Shown: positions 54,068 to 63,568 of the stretch, in pieces
How positions within the stretch are numbered: position 1 is the stretch's first letter
How the letters are laid out: every line of letters begins with the position of its first letter
Origin: Mesorhizobium sp. 131-2-1
Lineage (GTDB): Bacteria; Pseudomonadota; Alphaproteobacteria; Rhizobiales; Rhizobiaceae
Length of the DNA stretch: 64,000 nt
Assembly: GCF_016756535.1 (NCBI RefSeq)
Contig: NZ_AP023247.1
Span: 3,100,501-3,164,500, forward strand
Reading direction: 5' to 3'
Translations under genes and position numbers: made by a program
Notes under the pieces: generated by a model
What the model was told of the DNA's origin: nothing
The model's input: only the letters and a program-made list of their open reading frames with translations
The model's database searches: none

Positions 54068-55618
54068 TCATACCTTTCTGTCCTTGTGCACACCGGCTGC
54101 TCGAACACGCTTGAACGGGACGCTGCGAAAGACCGTCTCAATGGCTTTGAGTAGGGCGGAGCTCGAGGTCGCGTGCTGCTGTCCAGATTTGCGGTTTTCA
54201 TCCAAGGTCGACATTCCGGTTGCCAGGATAGCTGCCAGGTCCTCGGCCATTTCGGGCCGGTCGAGCAGCAACGGAGCGAAGCTCGCCTGGTCTATCTCGT
54301 AGACGACGACGTGGGTCATTGCCTGCAATGTCGACTTCTCGCCCAAGCCGACGAGCAAGCCGGTTTCTCCGAAGAAATCGCCGGGCGCCAAGTGGCCGAC
54401 TTCCTCGAGGCGAGCATGGTCTTCGCGTTGTCGAACGATGACTCCGGTCTGGACGATCATGAGAGATGGCAGCATCTCCCCCTGTCGCGCGATGATGTCG
54501 CCCTTGCGGTAAGTGCGCACGGAAGCCGTGGCTGCAAGAGTCTCCTGCTCGTCCTCCGTCAGCGCCGAGAATATAGGTATGGCCCTGATAAGTTCGATAG
54601 GGGTGACGGGCGGGGGAAGAGCCGTCTGTTCGGTCGATATAGCGGACATCAAAATCGAAGAGGAGGGCTCGGCCAGCAGCAACCCTGTGGATTTCACATG
54701 GCGATAGACGAGATCGATGATTTCATTCCTCGCCGGGACACGTCGATGGACATCTGCAACATAGAAGAGCAACTCGACCTCGATCGCCCTTGCATCCAGG
54801 CTCTTGATCGCAACCAACGGCGGCGGTTCCTTCAGGATGGAGTTGCAGCTGAGCAAGGCCATGCGCATCACATCCGCGACAATCGCCGGCATCTTCGTCG
54901 GTGCCAGTCTTACTGAGAGCGAAAGTCCATGGTTCTCGCCCGGGCTGCTCACATTGGTCAGGCCAAGTTTGGCCAGGAAGCTGTTCGGGAGTACGACAAT
55001 GTTGTGGGCCCAAGTGAGCAGGTGGGTCGACCGCCAGTTTGTCTCAACAACACGACCTTCGGTACCGTCGCTGAGCACGATCCAATCGCCGAGCACGTAG
55101 GGGCGACCAAGGGTTAGTGCGACGCCTGAGAATAGATCGCTCAGCGTATTCTGAAGCGCCAAGCCCAGCATGATGGCAAAGACGCCCGATGTGGCGATGA
55201 GCGTCCCGACGGGAACGGCGAAGACGAAAGCGAGGATCGACAGCAACGTACTAACGTAGACGACGCCGACGACGAGCTCCTGCAAAAGGCGCGCCTCACG
55301 CGGCTTTCCCTCGAAGACAAGGAAGATGCGGACAAAGCCGATCAATGCCCAGGCGAAATGAAGCCACCATAGTACTTTGGCCGATCCGATGAGGACCGCT
55401 TCAGGCGTTGCCACATCGCCCCGTGCCGGCTCGTAGGGAACGACAGTGCCGTCCAGGAGCAGGACCGACATCACAAGGAAGAAGGCGATCTGAACGACCA
55501 GTCGTGCGTTAGCCAACCGCCTCGGAATCAGGTGCCACACGACAATTCCGGCAAGGCCAACCAGCACGATGTAGAGAAGGGGGGAATTCCACAAGGTCAT
55601 GACTGCCGCGTCGGCCAT
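54068..55618 (-). CDS. MscS-type mechanosensitive channel with cyclic-nucleotide-binding domain
   Basis: 516 residues. Membrane helices occupy about 1-165; the pore helix and beta domain follow (GVFAIMLGLALQNTLSDLFS; LGDWIVLSDGTEGRVVETNW; LPNSFLAKLGLTNVS). From about 350 a cNMP-binding domain begins (AIPIFSALTEDEQETLAATA; RKGDIIARQGEMLPSLMIVQ; LAPGDFFGETGLLVG). Bacterial cyclic-nucleotide-gated channels of this type are known; in the classic phosphate-binding cassette an Arg follows, whereas here LVGLGEKST stands in its place. ATG 55618, 14 bases after the cytochrome b stop. Confidence 0.9.
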   Translation of the reverse strand: MADAAVMTLWNSPLLYIVLVGLAGIVVWHLIPRRLANARLVVQIAFFLVMSVLLLDGTVVPYEPARGDVATPEAVLIGSAKVLWWLHFAWALIGFVRIFLVFEGKPREARLLQELVVGVVYVSTLLSILAFVFAVPVGTLIATSGVFAIMLGLALQNTLSDLFSGVALTLGRPYVLGDWIVLSDGTEGRVVETNWRSTHLLTWAHNIVVLPNSFLAKLGLTNVSSPGENHGLSLSVRLAPTKMPAIVADVMRMALLSCNSILKEPPPLVAIKSLDARAIEVELLFYVADVHRRVPARNEIIDLVYRHVKSTGLLLAEPSSSILMSAISTEQTALPPPVTPIELIRAIPIFSALTEDEQETLAATASVRTYRKGDIIARQGEMLPSLMIVQTGVIVRQREDHARLEEVGHLAPGDFFGETGLLVGLGEKSTLQAMTHVVVYEIDQASFAPLLLDRPEMAEDLAAILATGMSTLDENRKSGQQHATSSSALLKAIETVFRSVPFKRVRAAGVHKDRKV

Positions 55619-55632
55619 CGTGGGTCACCCGC

Positions 55633-56943
55633 CTATTTCGGCTCTGGATGGGGTTGATGGCCGGTATCTCGCCGGGCGCCGGGATTTGACGCTGCCTTAT
55701 TCCTCTCTAGGACTGCTTCGGTTATCGAGTTGGGCAGGCGCCGCGGCGTCTCGAGGTATCCGAGTAGCGGCATGGCGACGACGAAGAACGCCAAATAGTA
55801 GAGGGTCGCCAATTGGGACATCGTGACATAGGCGCCTTCTGCAGGCTGCGAGCCGAGCCAGCCGAGAAAGAGGGCGTTGGCCACGAACAGCCAGAAGAAG
55901 AACCTGTACCAGGGCCTGAAAACCGCCGACCGCACCTTTGAGGTGTCGAGCCACGGCACAAAGAATAGAACGGCGATTGAGCTGAACATCGCGAGCACGC
56001 CGCCAAGTTTGGAATTGATCGGTCCGACATTGAAGGTGATGGCGCGCAGGATCGCGTAGAACGGCAGGAAATACCATTCCGGCACGATGTGAGCAGGCGT
56101 TTTCAGCGGATTTGCGATGGTGTAGTTGTCGGGATGACCGAGAAAATTTGGCAGATAGAAGACGAAGTAGGCAAAGAAGAACAGGAACACGATAATGCCG
56201 AACGCGTCCTTCACGGTAGCGTAGGGCGTGAAGTCCACAACGTCGGTCTTTGATTTCACCTCAATGCCGGTGGGATTGTTCTGGCCAACCACGTGAAGCG
56301 CCCAGATGTGCAATGTCACCACGCCGACCAGTAAAAACGGTAGCAGGTAATGCAGCGCAAAGAAGCGGTTCAGCGTTGGATTGCCGACTGCGTAGCCGCC
56401 GAGCAGCAATTGCTGGATCCAGTCGCCGACCAAGGGAATGGCGCTGAAGAAGCCGGTGATGACGGTGGCGCCCCAGTAACTCATCTGGCCCCAAGGCAGC
56501 ACGTAGCCAATGAAGGCCGTCGCCATCATCACCAGCAGGTTGGTACAGCCGAGCACCCACAGAAGCTCTCGCGGTGATTTATACGACCCATAGTAGAGCC
56601 CGCGGCAAATGTGGATATAAACGGCGATGAAGAAGAACGAGGCGCCATTCGAATGCAGCGAGCGCAGTAGCCAGCCCGAATTCACGTCGCGCACGATCTT
56701 TTCGACCGAATCGAAGGCCAGCGTGGTGTTGGCCGCATAGTGCATGGCCAGCACGACGCCGGTCAGAATCTGCGCGGCCAGCATGATCGTGAGAATGCCG
56801 CCGAACGTATAAGCGTAGTTCAGGTTGCGAGGAACGGGGTAGACGATGAAGGAATCGTGCACCAACCGTGGCAGCGGAAGCCGGGCATCGAACCAGCGTT
56901 CGATACCGCTGTTGGGCTTGTAGGTCGAGTGTCCCTCACGCAT
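55633..56943 (-). CDS. petB: Cytochrome b of a bc1-type complex (orphan)
   Basis: 436 residues with eight or nine membrane helices. The haem ligands are in [11 protein letters not shown] with [14 protein letters not shown] and [20 protein letters not shown]; the Qo motif is PEWYFLP, and [18 protein letters not shown] is the conserved CD-loop. It carries both the b and subunit IV parts. In a normal fbc operon a Rieske gene precedes and a cytochrome c1 gene follows. Here only a Rieske scrap precedes and a channel gene follows, so it is probably a second, incomplete copy. Confidence 0.92.
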   Translation of the reverse strand: MREGHSTYKPNSGIERWFDARLPLPRLVHDSFIVYPVPRNLNYAYTFGGILTIMLAAQILTGVVLAMHYAANTTLAFDSVEKIVRDVNSGWLLRSLHSNGASFFFIAVYIHICRGLYYGSYKSPRELLWVLGCTNLLVMMATAFIGYVLPWGQMSYWGATVITGFFSAIPLVGDWIQQLLLGGYAVGNPTLNRFFALHYLLPFLLVGVVTLHIWALHVVGQNNPTGIEVKSKTDVVDFTPYATVKDAFGIIVFLFFFAYFVFYLPNFLGHPDNYTIANPLKTPAHIVPEWYFLPFYAILRAITFNVGPINSKLGGVLAMFSSIAVLFFVPWLDTSKVRSAVFRPWYRFFFWLFVANALFLGWLGSQPAEGAYVTMSQLATLYYLAFFVVAMPLLGYLETPRRLPNSITEAVLERNKAASNPGARRDTGHQPHPEPK

Positions 56944-56959
56944 CCAAATGTCCTCTGCC

Positions 56960-57060
56960 TCAGCCGATACGGATCTTGGTGTCGGTTATGAATTGGAACA
57001 CCGGCACCCTGGAAAGTTGCTGCCATGGCGACGCCGGCACTCGAGTACCAAAGCCAACGG
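56960..57060 (-). pseudogene. C-terminal remnant of a Rieske iron-sulfur protein
   Basis: On the minus strand, [15 protein letters not shown] followed by TGA is the usual C-terminus of bacterial Rieske proteins. Just upstream in another frame is RRRHGSNFPG, which resembles the CxCHGSxF cluster-binding motif with its Cys residues changed. The stop lies 17 bases before the cytochrome b start, where petA belongs. Confidence 0.55.
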
Positions 57061-57062
57061 GC

Positions 57063-57539
57063 TTCGTTCATCGAGTTTTCCCCACTAGATAGAAATATGC
57101 CGGCCGTCGCGGGATGTGAGCTATCGTTCCGAGGGCGAGAGTATCCAGTACTTTCGTTTATGACCTTCGGGGCGAACGAGTCCCCCTGATCGCCATACCG
57201 CCGCTGCGGTCATCACTTTCAGTAAGGGTGATCACTCTGATCGTGCCTGTGGCTGTGGACCGCGGTGGCGCGCGCGGCATCGCAGGAAATTGATCAGTCG
57301 ATGCAGCGGCCAGGAACTGGCGATTGAAGCTCTCGATATTCGATCATTGGGTGAAGCTGCACAGTCAACCCAATGAAGGCCTATCGTAGAACGGCAACTT
57401 CTTCGCATTATCCTGCCCGAACCGGACAGTCCGCTTTCGGCCCCAAACTGCCGTAGCTGAACTTGCACACAAGCAAACGATCAAAGCTTCGAATGGCGAC
57501 GAAAACTCGAGTTTGGGCGGCGACCTTCTGATCCTGGTA
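57063..57539. other. Intergenic, no gene seen
   Basis: About 480 bases between the Rieske remnant and the XRE regulator. Short frames only; possibly the border of the element that begins at 57540. Confidence 0.3.
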
Positions 57540-57770
57540 TCAGGTGCGTGCTCTGTACCGGATTCCGTTCTCGGGCAAGAATTCGATCCCGGCACTATCC
57601 AGGGTGCGCTTTATACTCACCAGATTGTTGGCAATCGGCATACGTGCGCCTCGCTCAAAGTCCGCAATCGTCTGCCGAGCCACATTTGCCGCTCTCGCCA
57701 ATTCTTCTTGGCTCCACCCAAGCATCGCCCGAGCGCCACGACATTGTTCTACCGTCAGCGCACCGTCCAT
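57540..57770 (-). CDS. XRE-type helix-turn-helix regulator
   Basis: 76 residues. RGARAMLGWSQEELARAANV, then ARQTIADFERGARMPIANNL, is a complete Cro/CI-like helix-turn-helix, followed by IKRTLDSAGIEFLPENGIRY, an ending common in small XRE regulators. ATG 57770; a TTG at 57797 would add nine residues. It is divergent from 57886 and may control the element with the recombinase at 59078. Confidence 0.82.
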   Translation of the reverse strand: MDGALTVEQCRGARAMLGWSQEELARAANVARQTIADFERGARMPIANNLVSIKRTLDSAGIEFLPENGIRYRART

Positions 57771-57885
57771 GCATACAATCCGATTGACGTCAATCAATTT
57801 GTATAAGATGATTCCTCATCGGCCGAGCTAAGCGCTGGAACGCATAGCCCGACCTGACCACACCAAGCTGTTAGGAGCTCGGATC

Positions 57886-58566
57886 ATGGCTGATTCCGAC
57901 AATACCATGACTCTACCTTTCGTCACCCGCAGGAAGGTAATCGCCGGCATGACAATTGCAATCGCTGGATGGGAGATGCGCACACTTGCCAGCGACGCAG
58001 CAGCTGTCCCCTTCGATCCCGCGCTGGCAGTTTGGCTAGAATGGCGCGAAGCTCGCGAAGTTAGCCAGCGCCTCTGTGATAAGAGTGCGCAGCTAGAGCG
58101 CACGCTGGTCGAGACCGTCGGCTTCCCGTGTGCGACCGTCAGGTTGCCCGGTGGCGAGGACGTGACACTTCATTCCATCAGAGCACTTCACGAGGCGCTT
58201 GGTGCTGGTGCTGATACCGCCGAAGAACTCGCGACGGCAGAAGCCCATTTTGCGGCCCATCAGGCCCGCTGGGATGCCGCCGACCGACGAGTTGGCTTTT
58301 CGGGCGTTGCAGGCGCTGAAATGAAGGCAGGCGAACGAGCCGAAGCTCTGCTCGAAGCCTTGGCTGCGACACCTGCCACCTCTCTTACCGGCGTGGCGGC
58401 TAAGCTGAATGCGGTGCTTCTTGAAAGTGAGGTGCGGGAGGGCGGCGCCGAGTTTCCTTGGCCGCAGATCCGTTCGGCTTTCCAGGATATTATGCGAATC
58501 GGCCGGCAGAGAGAAACCCCCGGCACTCCCAGCGACGCGCCATCTCGCGCCGGTAGGCCGAAGTGA
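57886..58566 (+). CDS. Hypothetical protein with Tat-like signal
   Basis: 226 residues; TAGGAG stands eight bases before ATG 57886. VTRRKVIAGMTIAIAGWEMR is a twin-arginine-type signal. The mature part is helical (LEWREAREVSQRLCDKSAQL; ATAEAHFAAHQARWDAADRR) and ends in a Pro/Ser-rich tail. No family recognised. Such proteins are often cargo of integrated elements. Confidence 0.65.
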   Translation: MADSDNTMTLPFVTRRKVIAGMTIAIAGWEMRTLASDAAAVPFDPALAVWLEWREAREVSQRLCDKSAQLERTLVETVGFPCATVRLPGGEDVTLHSIRALHEALGAGADTAEELATAEAHFAAHQARWDAADRRVGFSGVAGAEMKAGERAEALLEALAATPATSLTGVAAKLNAVLLESEVREGGAEFPWPQIRSAFQDIMRIGRQRETPGTPSDAPSRAGRPK

Positions 58567-58822
58567 GCAACTGCGCAGTGTGCCCGACGCGGTTGCAGGT
58601 CTGTCAAGTCTTGAGGTCTTCCGGAGCAGCGCCAGGTCGTCACAGCCGGGATTGTCGCCTACCGGACGAACCGTCTGCCGCCAATATGCACTTCTCGGCG
58701 ACGCGCTGTCGTTTGCTTTTTTGGCCAGCACTCTTCGGCTGTAGCCGGACGTCCGCTTCTAGCAGGTCAGATAATGCCTTGAACCGGCTAGTAATTCGCC
58801 TTTCGAGAGCGACAATGGCGGA

Positions 58823-59056
58823 ATGTCCGCTAAAGCCTATCAGCTTCGCAAAACAACGGAGTTCTCCGGTCTATTCGACTATCTGGCATCTGACCGCTTT
58901 CGAATGTCCAAGGACGCGCAACGGTGCAGCGAGGGCTCGCAACCGGAAATCATTGACGACTGGCCCGAACGCATTCCCGTTTCAAAGCGAGAGTTGGACT
59001 TGTTCGAGGTTCACTGCTCCGATCTACTTGATGAGATTTTTGGAGCCAGAAGCTGA
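58823..59056 (+). CDS. Small hypothetical protein before the recombinase
   Basis: 77 residues, acidic, with SAKAYQLRKTTEFSGLFDYL and VSKRELDLFEVHCSDLLDEI. It ends 21 bases before the recombinase start and is probably cotranscribed. It may be an accessory factor of the recombinase; no family recognised. Confidence 0.6.
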   Translation: MSAKAYQLRKTTEFSGLFDYLASDRFRMSKDAQRCSEGSQPEIIDDWPERIPVSKRELDLFEVHCSDLLDEIFGARS

Positions 59057-59077
59057 CAGAACGAGAGGAGGCCGTTC

Positions 59078-60793
59078 ATGAATGCCAGCGCAAACTCTGC
59101 CTTGGCCACGTCCGGTCGAGCCGCACTTTATCTCCGCGTATCGACGGGCCGCCAGGCAGAGCACGATCTTTCAATCCCCGATCAGCGTCGTCAGTTACAG
59201 GCTTATTGTCACGCGAAGGGACTATCTGTGGCGATGGAATTCGTTGAGCCGGGTGCATCGGCGACCGACGACAAGCGGCCCGAATTCCAGGAAATGATGG
59301 ACGCGGCGTCGCAACACCCAGCACCCTTCGACACTATCGTCGTCCACTCGTTCTCGCGATTCTTTCGAGATCAGTTCCAACTCGAATTCTACGTCCGACG
59401 GTTGGCAAAGAACGGAGTGCGGCTGACGTCGATCACGCAGGACCTCGGCGACGATCCAATGAGCACAATGATGCGCCAGATCATGGCGCTATTCGATGAA
59501 TATCAGTCCAAAGAGAATGCGAAACACACGTTACGTGCCATGCGGGAAAACGCCCGGCAGGGCTATTGGAATGGTTCCCGACCGCCCTACGGCTACCGGA
59601 TCGTGGCCGCCGAGCAGCGTGGCGCCCGGACCAAAAAGAAAATCGAACCTGACCCCCTGACCGCCGACAATGTCCGGTTGATGTTCCGTTTAGCGCGTGC
59701 CGGCGACAGCCATAACGGTCCGATGGGGGTTCGTCAGATCGCTAGCTATCTGAACAATCGCGGGATTCGGACACAAACCGGAGGGCGGTGGGGTCTGGGC
59801 GGAGTTCATCAGGTCCTTACGCGCATGACCTACATCGGGCGACATCGCTTCAACGTCAGCGGAAAACGAAAGGGCGTTGAGAAGGCTGCTGAAGATATTG
59901 TCGAAGTTGCTGTGAAACCCATCATCGAGGAGCATGAATTCAATACGGTTCAGGATCTTCTTAAGTCGCGAAGCCCTCAGTTGCGGCCACCTCGGTTCGT
60001 GAGCAGCCCGATGCTCTTGGGGGGTGTGGTGTTCTGCGAGGATTGTGGGGGCGCGATGACCCTGCGTACTTCCGGAAAAGGGAAACAATATCGATATTAC
60101 ACCTGCAGTACGGCGGCCCGGCAAGGCCCCAGCGGCTGTAAGGGTCGAACAATGCCGATGGAGAAGCTTAATAACTTGGTCGCGAGCTATGTTGAACGGC
60201 GACTGTTAAACCCAGACAGGCTTGAGGAACTGCTGTCCGGGCTGCTGCGACGGAGAGCCGAGCAAGACAATCGCGAGAAGGACCGGGTCGGTGATCTGAG
60301 GCGACAGGCGGCTGACGCCGAGGGGAAGCTTACACGGCTATACGAAGCGATCGAGGATGGTCTGGCTGATCTGTCTGATAGCAATCTCAAGACACGAATC
60401 TCGGAGTTGAAGAGAACACGAGATGCGGCCAACGCCGATGCCGAGCGGGCTGAAAGCCGAAAAATTCAAGCCGTTGAGATAACGCAAGAGGCGGTTGCAC
60501 GGTTTGCCGAAGGAGCTAAGCGGAAACTTCGGGATGAGAACGGAAGCTTTAGGCGCCACCACCTGCAGACGCTGGTGCAGCGAGTTGACGTTGGAACCGA
60601 TCGAATTTTGATCAAGGGATCGAAAGCGACACTCTTTCAAACGCTCATCGCGTCAAAGGGAACGCGTGGAGTGTGCACGGTTGGAAACGACGTTCGCAGT
60701 TTTGTACTGAAATGGCTCCCCGGGCCGGACAATTTTGTCAAATCGAACCTGGGAGAGCAGGGGCCTGAAAGCCATTATTTTTCAGTTGCTTAA
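59078..60793 (+). CDS. Large serine recombinase
   Basis: 571 residues. The resolvase domain has catalytic Ser22 in RAALYLRVSTGRQAEHDLS and the Arg motif VHSFSRFFRDQFQLE. The recombinase domain follows (GYWNGSRPPYGYRIV), then the zinc ribbon (FCEDCGGAMTLRTSGKGKQY; YTCSTAARQGPSGCKG) and a coiled coil near 400-480. This is the integrase type of phages and mobile islands such as those with phiC31-like enzymes. GAGAGGAGG precedes ATG 59078. The attachment site could not be located by eye. Confidence 0.93.
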   Translation: MNASANSALATSGRAALYLRVSTGRQAEHDLSIPDQRRQLQAYCHAKGLSVAMEFVEPGASATDDKRPEFQEMMDAASQHPAPFDTIVVHSFSRFFRDQFQLEFYVRRLAKNGVRLTSITQDLGDDPMSTMMRQIMALFDEYQSKENAKHTLRAMRENARQGYWNGSRPPYGYRIVAAEQRGARTKKKIEPDPLTADNVRLMFRLARAGDSHNGPMGVRQIASYLNNRGIRTQTGGRWGLGGVHQVLTRMTYIGRHRFNVSGKRKGVEKAAEDIVEVAVKPIIEEHEFNTVQDLLKSRSPQLRPPRFVSSPMLLGGVVFCEDCGGAMTLRTSGKGKQYRYYTCSTAARQGPSGCKGRTMPMEKLNNLVASYVERRLLNPDRLEELLSGLLRRRAEQDNREKDRVGDLRRQAADAEGKLTRLYEAIEDGLADLSDSNLKTRISELKRTRDAANADAERAESRKIQAVEITQEAVARFAEGAKRKLRDENGSFRRHHLQTLVQRVDVGTDRILIKGSKATLFQTLIASKGTRGVCTVGNDVRSFVLKWLPGPDNFVKSNLGEQGPESHYFSVA

Positions 60794-60834
60794 GTCGGTC
60801 GCCTCTCTCGAGGTGCCACCTTGTTGGTGTACCT

Positions 60835-60990
60835 CTATGGGTAGCAGCGGTGTACCTTGCCGTCAATGAGAATGATGACGTCAATTCCGCCCGGTCGGTG
60901 AAACGTCACCTGGCATGGCGCGCGCTTCCCTGTGGCTGCTGTCACGACTGGTGGTTTAATGGGTGAATTTCTCAATGCGGGGGCACTCAT
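60835..60990 (-). CDS. Possible small protein overlapping the next gene
   Basis: 51 residues from ATG 60990 (PCQVTFHRPGGIDVIILIDG, ending KVHRCYP). It overlaps the end of the gene at 60956 by 35 bases in another frame. The hydrophobic-charged pattern looks protein-like but there is no independent support. Confidence 0.33.
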   Translation of the reverse strand: MSAPALRNSPIKPPVVTAATGKRAPCQVTFHRPGGIDVIILIDGKVHRCYP

Positions 60991-61393
60991 CGGTGGCATA
61001 GATGTCGCGAGCTGCTTGTTTTGCCAATTCAAAGTCCGTGATTGCGGACCCTAAGCGTTCATGAATTTTGTCGCGAGCGCCGTCCACCGATCGCGCATAG
61101 TCATAGCCAAGAATGTAATCTCTGGTCTCGATCTCATACTGTTTGAACGCCATCCAACTGGCGGCCTCACCACCGGGACCTTCTTGCTTTCTCAATTCAA
61201 GCAAATCATTCAGATTTCTCTCTGCAAGCCGAAAAAACCGTCCAGAAGTGTCGTCGTCTCTAGCCAAAAACGCCAGCGCTGCGCATGACAACGCTCTCAC
61301 TTGCATCTCGACCAACAGGTTGGTGTCTCCTTTCTCGGCCATACTTGGAGTGCAAGAGAAACAAGATAGCAAAACGGCTACGACTTTCTTCAT
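60956..61393 (-). CDS. Secreted hypothetical protein
   Basis: 145 residues. Signal peptide KKVVAVLLSCFSCTPSMAEK, then a helical domain (EMQVRALSCAALAFLARDDD; RLAERNLNDLLELRKQEG; YILGYDYARSVDGARDKIHE). GGGGGG stands upstream of ATG 61393. No family recognised. Lower codon bias than its neighbours. Confidence 0.65.
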   Translation of the reverse strand: MKKVVAVLLSCFSCTPSMAEKGDTNLLVEMQVRALSCAALAFLARDDDTSGRFFRLAERNLNDLLELRKQEGPGGEAASWMAFKQYEIETRDYILGYDYARSVDGARDKIHERLGSAITDFELAKQAARDIYATDECPRIEKFTH

Positions 61394-61566
61394 CGAACAG
61401 CCCCCCTCGACAATGTTGAACACTGCACCCGGCGGGCTCAGCCGGCAAGTTCGGACGTGCTGGGCTGCGCCAAGACGCCGCCGAGGTCGCCCCTTAGATA
61501 GTCGCGGGGAAACCTTAGCGCCGCCCAGCGCAGCCTGTACGGGGTGGGAAAGATCAAATCAACTCG

Positions 61567-61863
61567 CTACGCTGCGCCCGCCTCAACGAACCTGACGGGC
61601 AACGCTGCGGCGATCTCCTCAGCCATTCCCGGCAACAGCCGTTCGAGGGCCTGCCGGGTTCGACAATAGAATTGTGGTCGCCATGAGGGATGCCCGCCAC
61701 GCCTTCCTGACCTGTTCTGAATGATCCACTGGATTTGGTTGCGACACTTGATGATCCGGATCGCCCTGGCCTCGCTGAAGTCCCACCTCAGGACCACGCG
61801 GGAATAGTTGTCTGCCTCCTCGCAAGCCGGGTTAAGAGCGCGCGGGGTTTTGGTTCTGCTCAT
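61567..61863 (-). CDS. Hypothetical protein, Arg/Trp-rich
   Basis: 98 residues from ATG 61863, with GGAAGG upstream. Segments: NYSRVVLRWDFSEARAIRII, KCRNQIQWIIQNRSGRR and YCRTRQALERLLPGMAEEIA. No known domain; the W-rich basic pattern is seen in small phage- or plasmid-borne proteins. Possibly part of the same minus-strand run as the genes at 62118-64000. Confidence 0.55.
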   Translation of the reverse strand: MSRTKTPRALNPACEEADNYSRVVLRWDFSEARAIRIIKCRNQIQWIIQNRSGRRGGHPSWRPQFYCRTRQALERLLPGMAEEIAAALPVRFVEAGAA

Positions 61864-62117
61864 TGTCTGAATTACCTTCCTGTTGATGATGATGTTTCCC
61901 GGGTCGCCGGGGCTGCGCTGAACGCGGTGAAGCAATCCGGGCGCACAATGTGCCTCCAGATCAAAGCGCCGCTGGGCGCACGGTGTTTGGGGTGAGTGGG
62001 GTAGAGCCCGAAGGGGGCTTTGAGCTTGGGGCAATGGTTCACCGGGATGGCGACCTGACCCCCTTCGGGAATGGTGGTGAGTGGTCCTCGGCCACGAATG
62101 GCCTGCGGGTGGTGCTG

Positions 62118-62609
62118 CTATATGCCTAGGTCGAGACGCATCTTAGACACCTCGACGCAGTGCTGGTGGAAGATCGAGAAATCACCCTTCAACGCCGCCT
62201 TGCGGAACGTCGGAAGGTCCTGCTCGTCAACGTGATCCATCCATGTGGCATGGTCGATCCCGTATTGGCTGAACACATCTCGATTGAGAGTTGCGATGAA
62301 GCCAGCCTCGACAACCATAGCCTGCGCCTCAGTGATCCCGAACTGCTCCCCGACAGGGATTTCTCCAAGGTCGACGAAAGCATCTGCAAGGAACTTCTGC
62401 TGGTCCTCGGTGTGGGTCTCCCGAAGGTTATCTAGGGTTTCGTTGGTCTTCGATTGAAGCTCCTCCACGTCCATGGCCTTCAGCTCGGCGTCAAGGGCTT
62501 CGAGGTCAGCGGCTTCGGGGTCAGCGATGGCGTCTTGGTCGTCTTTGATCTCGTAGTCTTCCGGGTTCAGGTTATCGAGGTCAATTTCGTCATCACCCCA
62601 ATCCGACAC
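62118..62609 (-). CDS. Acidic hypothetical protein
   Basis: 163 residues from GTG 62609. The first half is extremely acidic (DWGDDEIDLDNLNPEDYEIK; DAELKAMDVEELQSKTNETL), the second is helical and mixed (FGITEAQAMVVEAGFIATLN; FRKAALKGDFSIFHQHCVEV). Such acidic proteins occur as scaffolding or inhibitor proteins in phages; that is only a guess. It lies 47 bases after 62657-63160. Confidence 0.6.
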   Translation of the reverse strand: MSDWGDDEIDLDNLNPEDYEIKDDQDAIADPEAADLEALDAELKAMDVEELQSKTNETLDNLRETHTEDQQKFLADAFVDLGEIPVGEQFGITEAQAMVVEAGFIATLNRDVFSQYGIDHATWMDHVDEQDLPTFRKAALKGDFSIFHQHCVEVSKMRLDLGI

Positions 62610-62656
62610 CTCCGAAGGGATTTCTCCCTCCGAAGGCTGTTCAAGGTCGGACTGGG

Positions 62657-63160
62657 TTACCGAAAACGGTAGCCGTATGGTCTCAGGGCTTCGTCAAGTC
62701 CTGCACCGTAGTCGTTGGCACTAATCTCGCCGCGTTCGTACATCTCACGGGCCTGTTTGGGGCCTAGCTGGATGCCACCAACCGTCACCGGGATGGTGTC
62801 GACAAGAGCCCTAGGCGGCACTGCAAATGCACTGCTGTCACTCTCAGGGGCCGGTGCGTTCAACTGCTCCACCTTGGTCACCCCGTTGCTGATCGAGACC
62901 CGCTGGCTGAGGGTTCCGCGCTGCTGCTGCTGATACCAAGCATTACCCGCAAGGGAGACCTCAGTTGCCGCTGCGACCTGTGCCCGCAACTTCGCCGCCT
63001 TCTCATCGTGAGCGGCCTTGGCTGAGGCGTGTTGAGCCCGCTCGACGAACTCACTCCGCTGCTCTGGGGTCATGTTGGCGAATGCCTGCTCGGTGGCTGA
63101 CATCGGCTTATCGCTGTCTCTGCCGCTCATCTGGTCGTCGCTGTATCTATCGTTAGACAT
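62657..63160 (-). CDS. Hypothetical protein
   Basis: 167 residues from ATG 63160, with AAGGA nine bases upstream. A hydrophilic N-terminus (TEQAFANMTPEQRSEFVERA), an Ala/Lys/Gln-rich middle and a C-terminus LGPKQAREMYERGEISANDY that resembles short linear motifs in phage proteins (Arg-Glu-Met-Tyr around a turn). No known domain. Confidence 0.6.
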   Translation of the reverse strand: MSNDRYSDDQMSGRDSDKPMSATEQAFANMTPEQRSEFVERAQHASAKAAHDEKAAKLRAQVAAATEVSLAGNAWYQQQQRGTLSQRVSISNGVTKVEQLNAPAPESDSSAFAVPPRALVDTIPVTVGGIQLGPKQAREMYERGEISANDYGAGLDEALRPYGYRFR

Positions 63161-63244
63161 GGTTAGTTCCTTCAATGGTGATGGTCCCTGAGCGGAATGC
63201 TGCAAGGTTCTGTCGTGTCGGTCTGGTGATGGTTCTAGAGGGCC

Positions 63245-63568
63245 TCAGCGGCGCGGCTGAAGCCCGTAGCTGTGGATTGGTAGTGCTGGGGTGTCATCCA
63301 CCGCTGGCGGCGCTACGGTAGGGCTTAGGCCGGCCGTGCGGGGCCGCATGTACAGTTCGGCCATTCGCCGCATCATGTTCCCGCCTTCAAGCTCGCGGTA
63401 GCCATAGACCGCATAGCATCGCCCAGCGACGATTAGGGCGTCAGGGATGCCGGACAGGCGGTCAAGCTCCGATGGCTGCCCCTCTTCCATTCTGCCCAGC
63501 GCCCCGATGATGGCGAGGGCCTGTTCTCGGGTCGGCCAATCCCCAAGGACGGGGAGAAACTGGCTCAC
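63245..63568 (-). CDS. Hypothetical protein, coupled to the upstream gene
   Basis: 107 residues from GTG 63568, overlapping the upstream stop as GTGA, with GGGAAGG before it. REQALAIIGALGRMEEGQPS and GRCYAVYGYRELEGGNMMRR are its clearest segments, and it ends in a Pro-rich tail. No known domain. Confidence 0.55.
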   Translation of the reverse strand: MSQFLPVLGDWPTREQALAIIGALGRMEEGQPSELDRLSGIPDALIVAGRCYAVYGYRELEGGNMMRRMAELYMRPRTAGLSPTVAPPAVDDTPALPIHSYGLQPRR

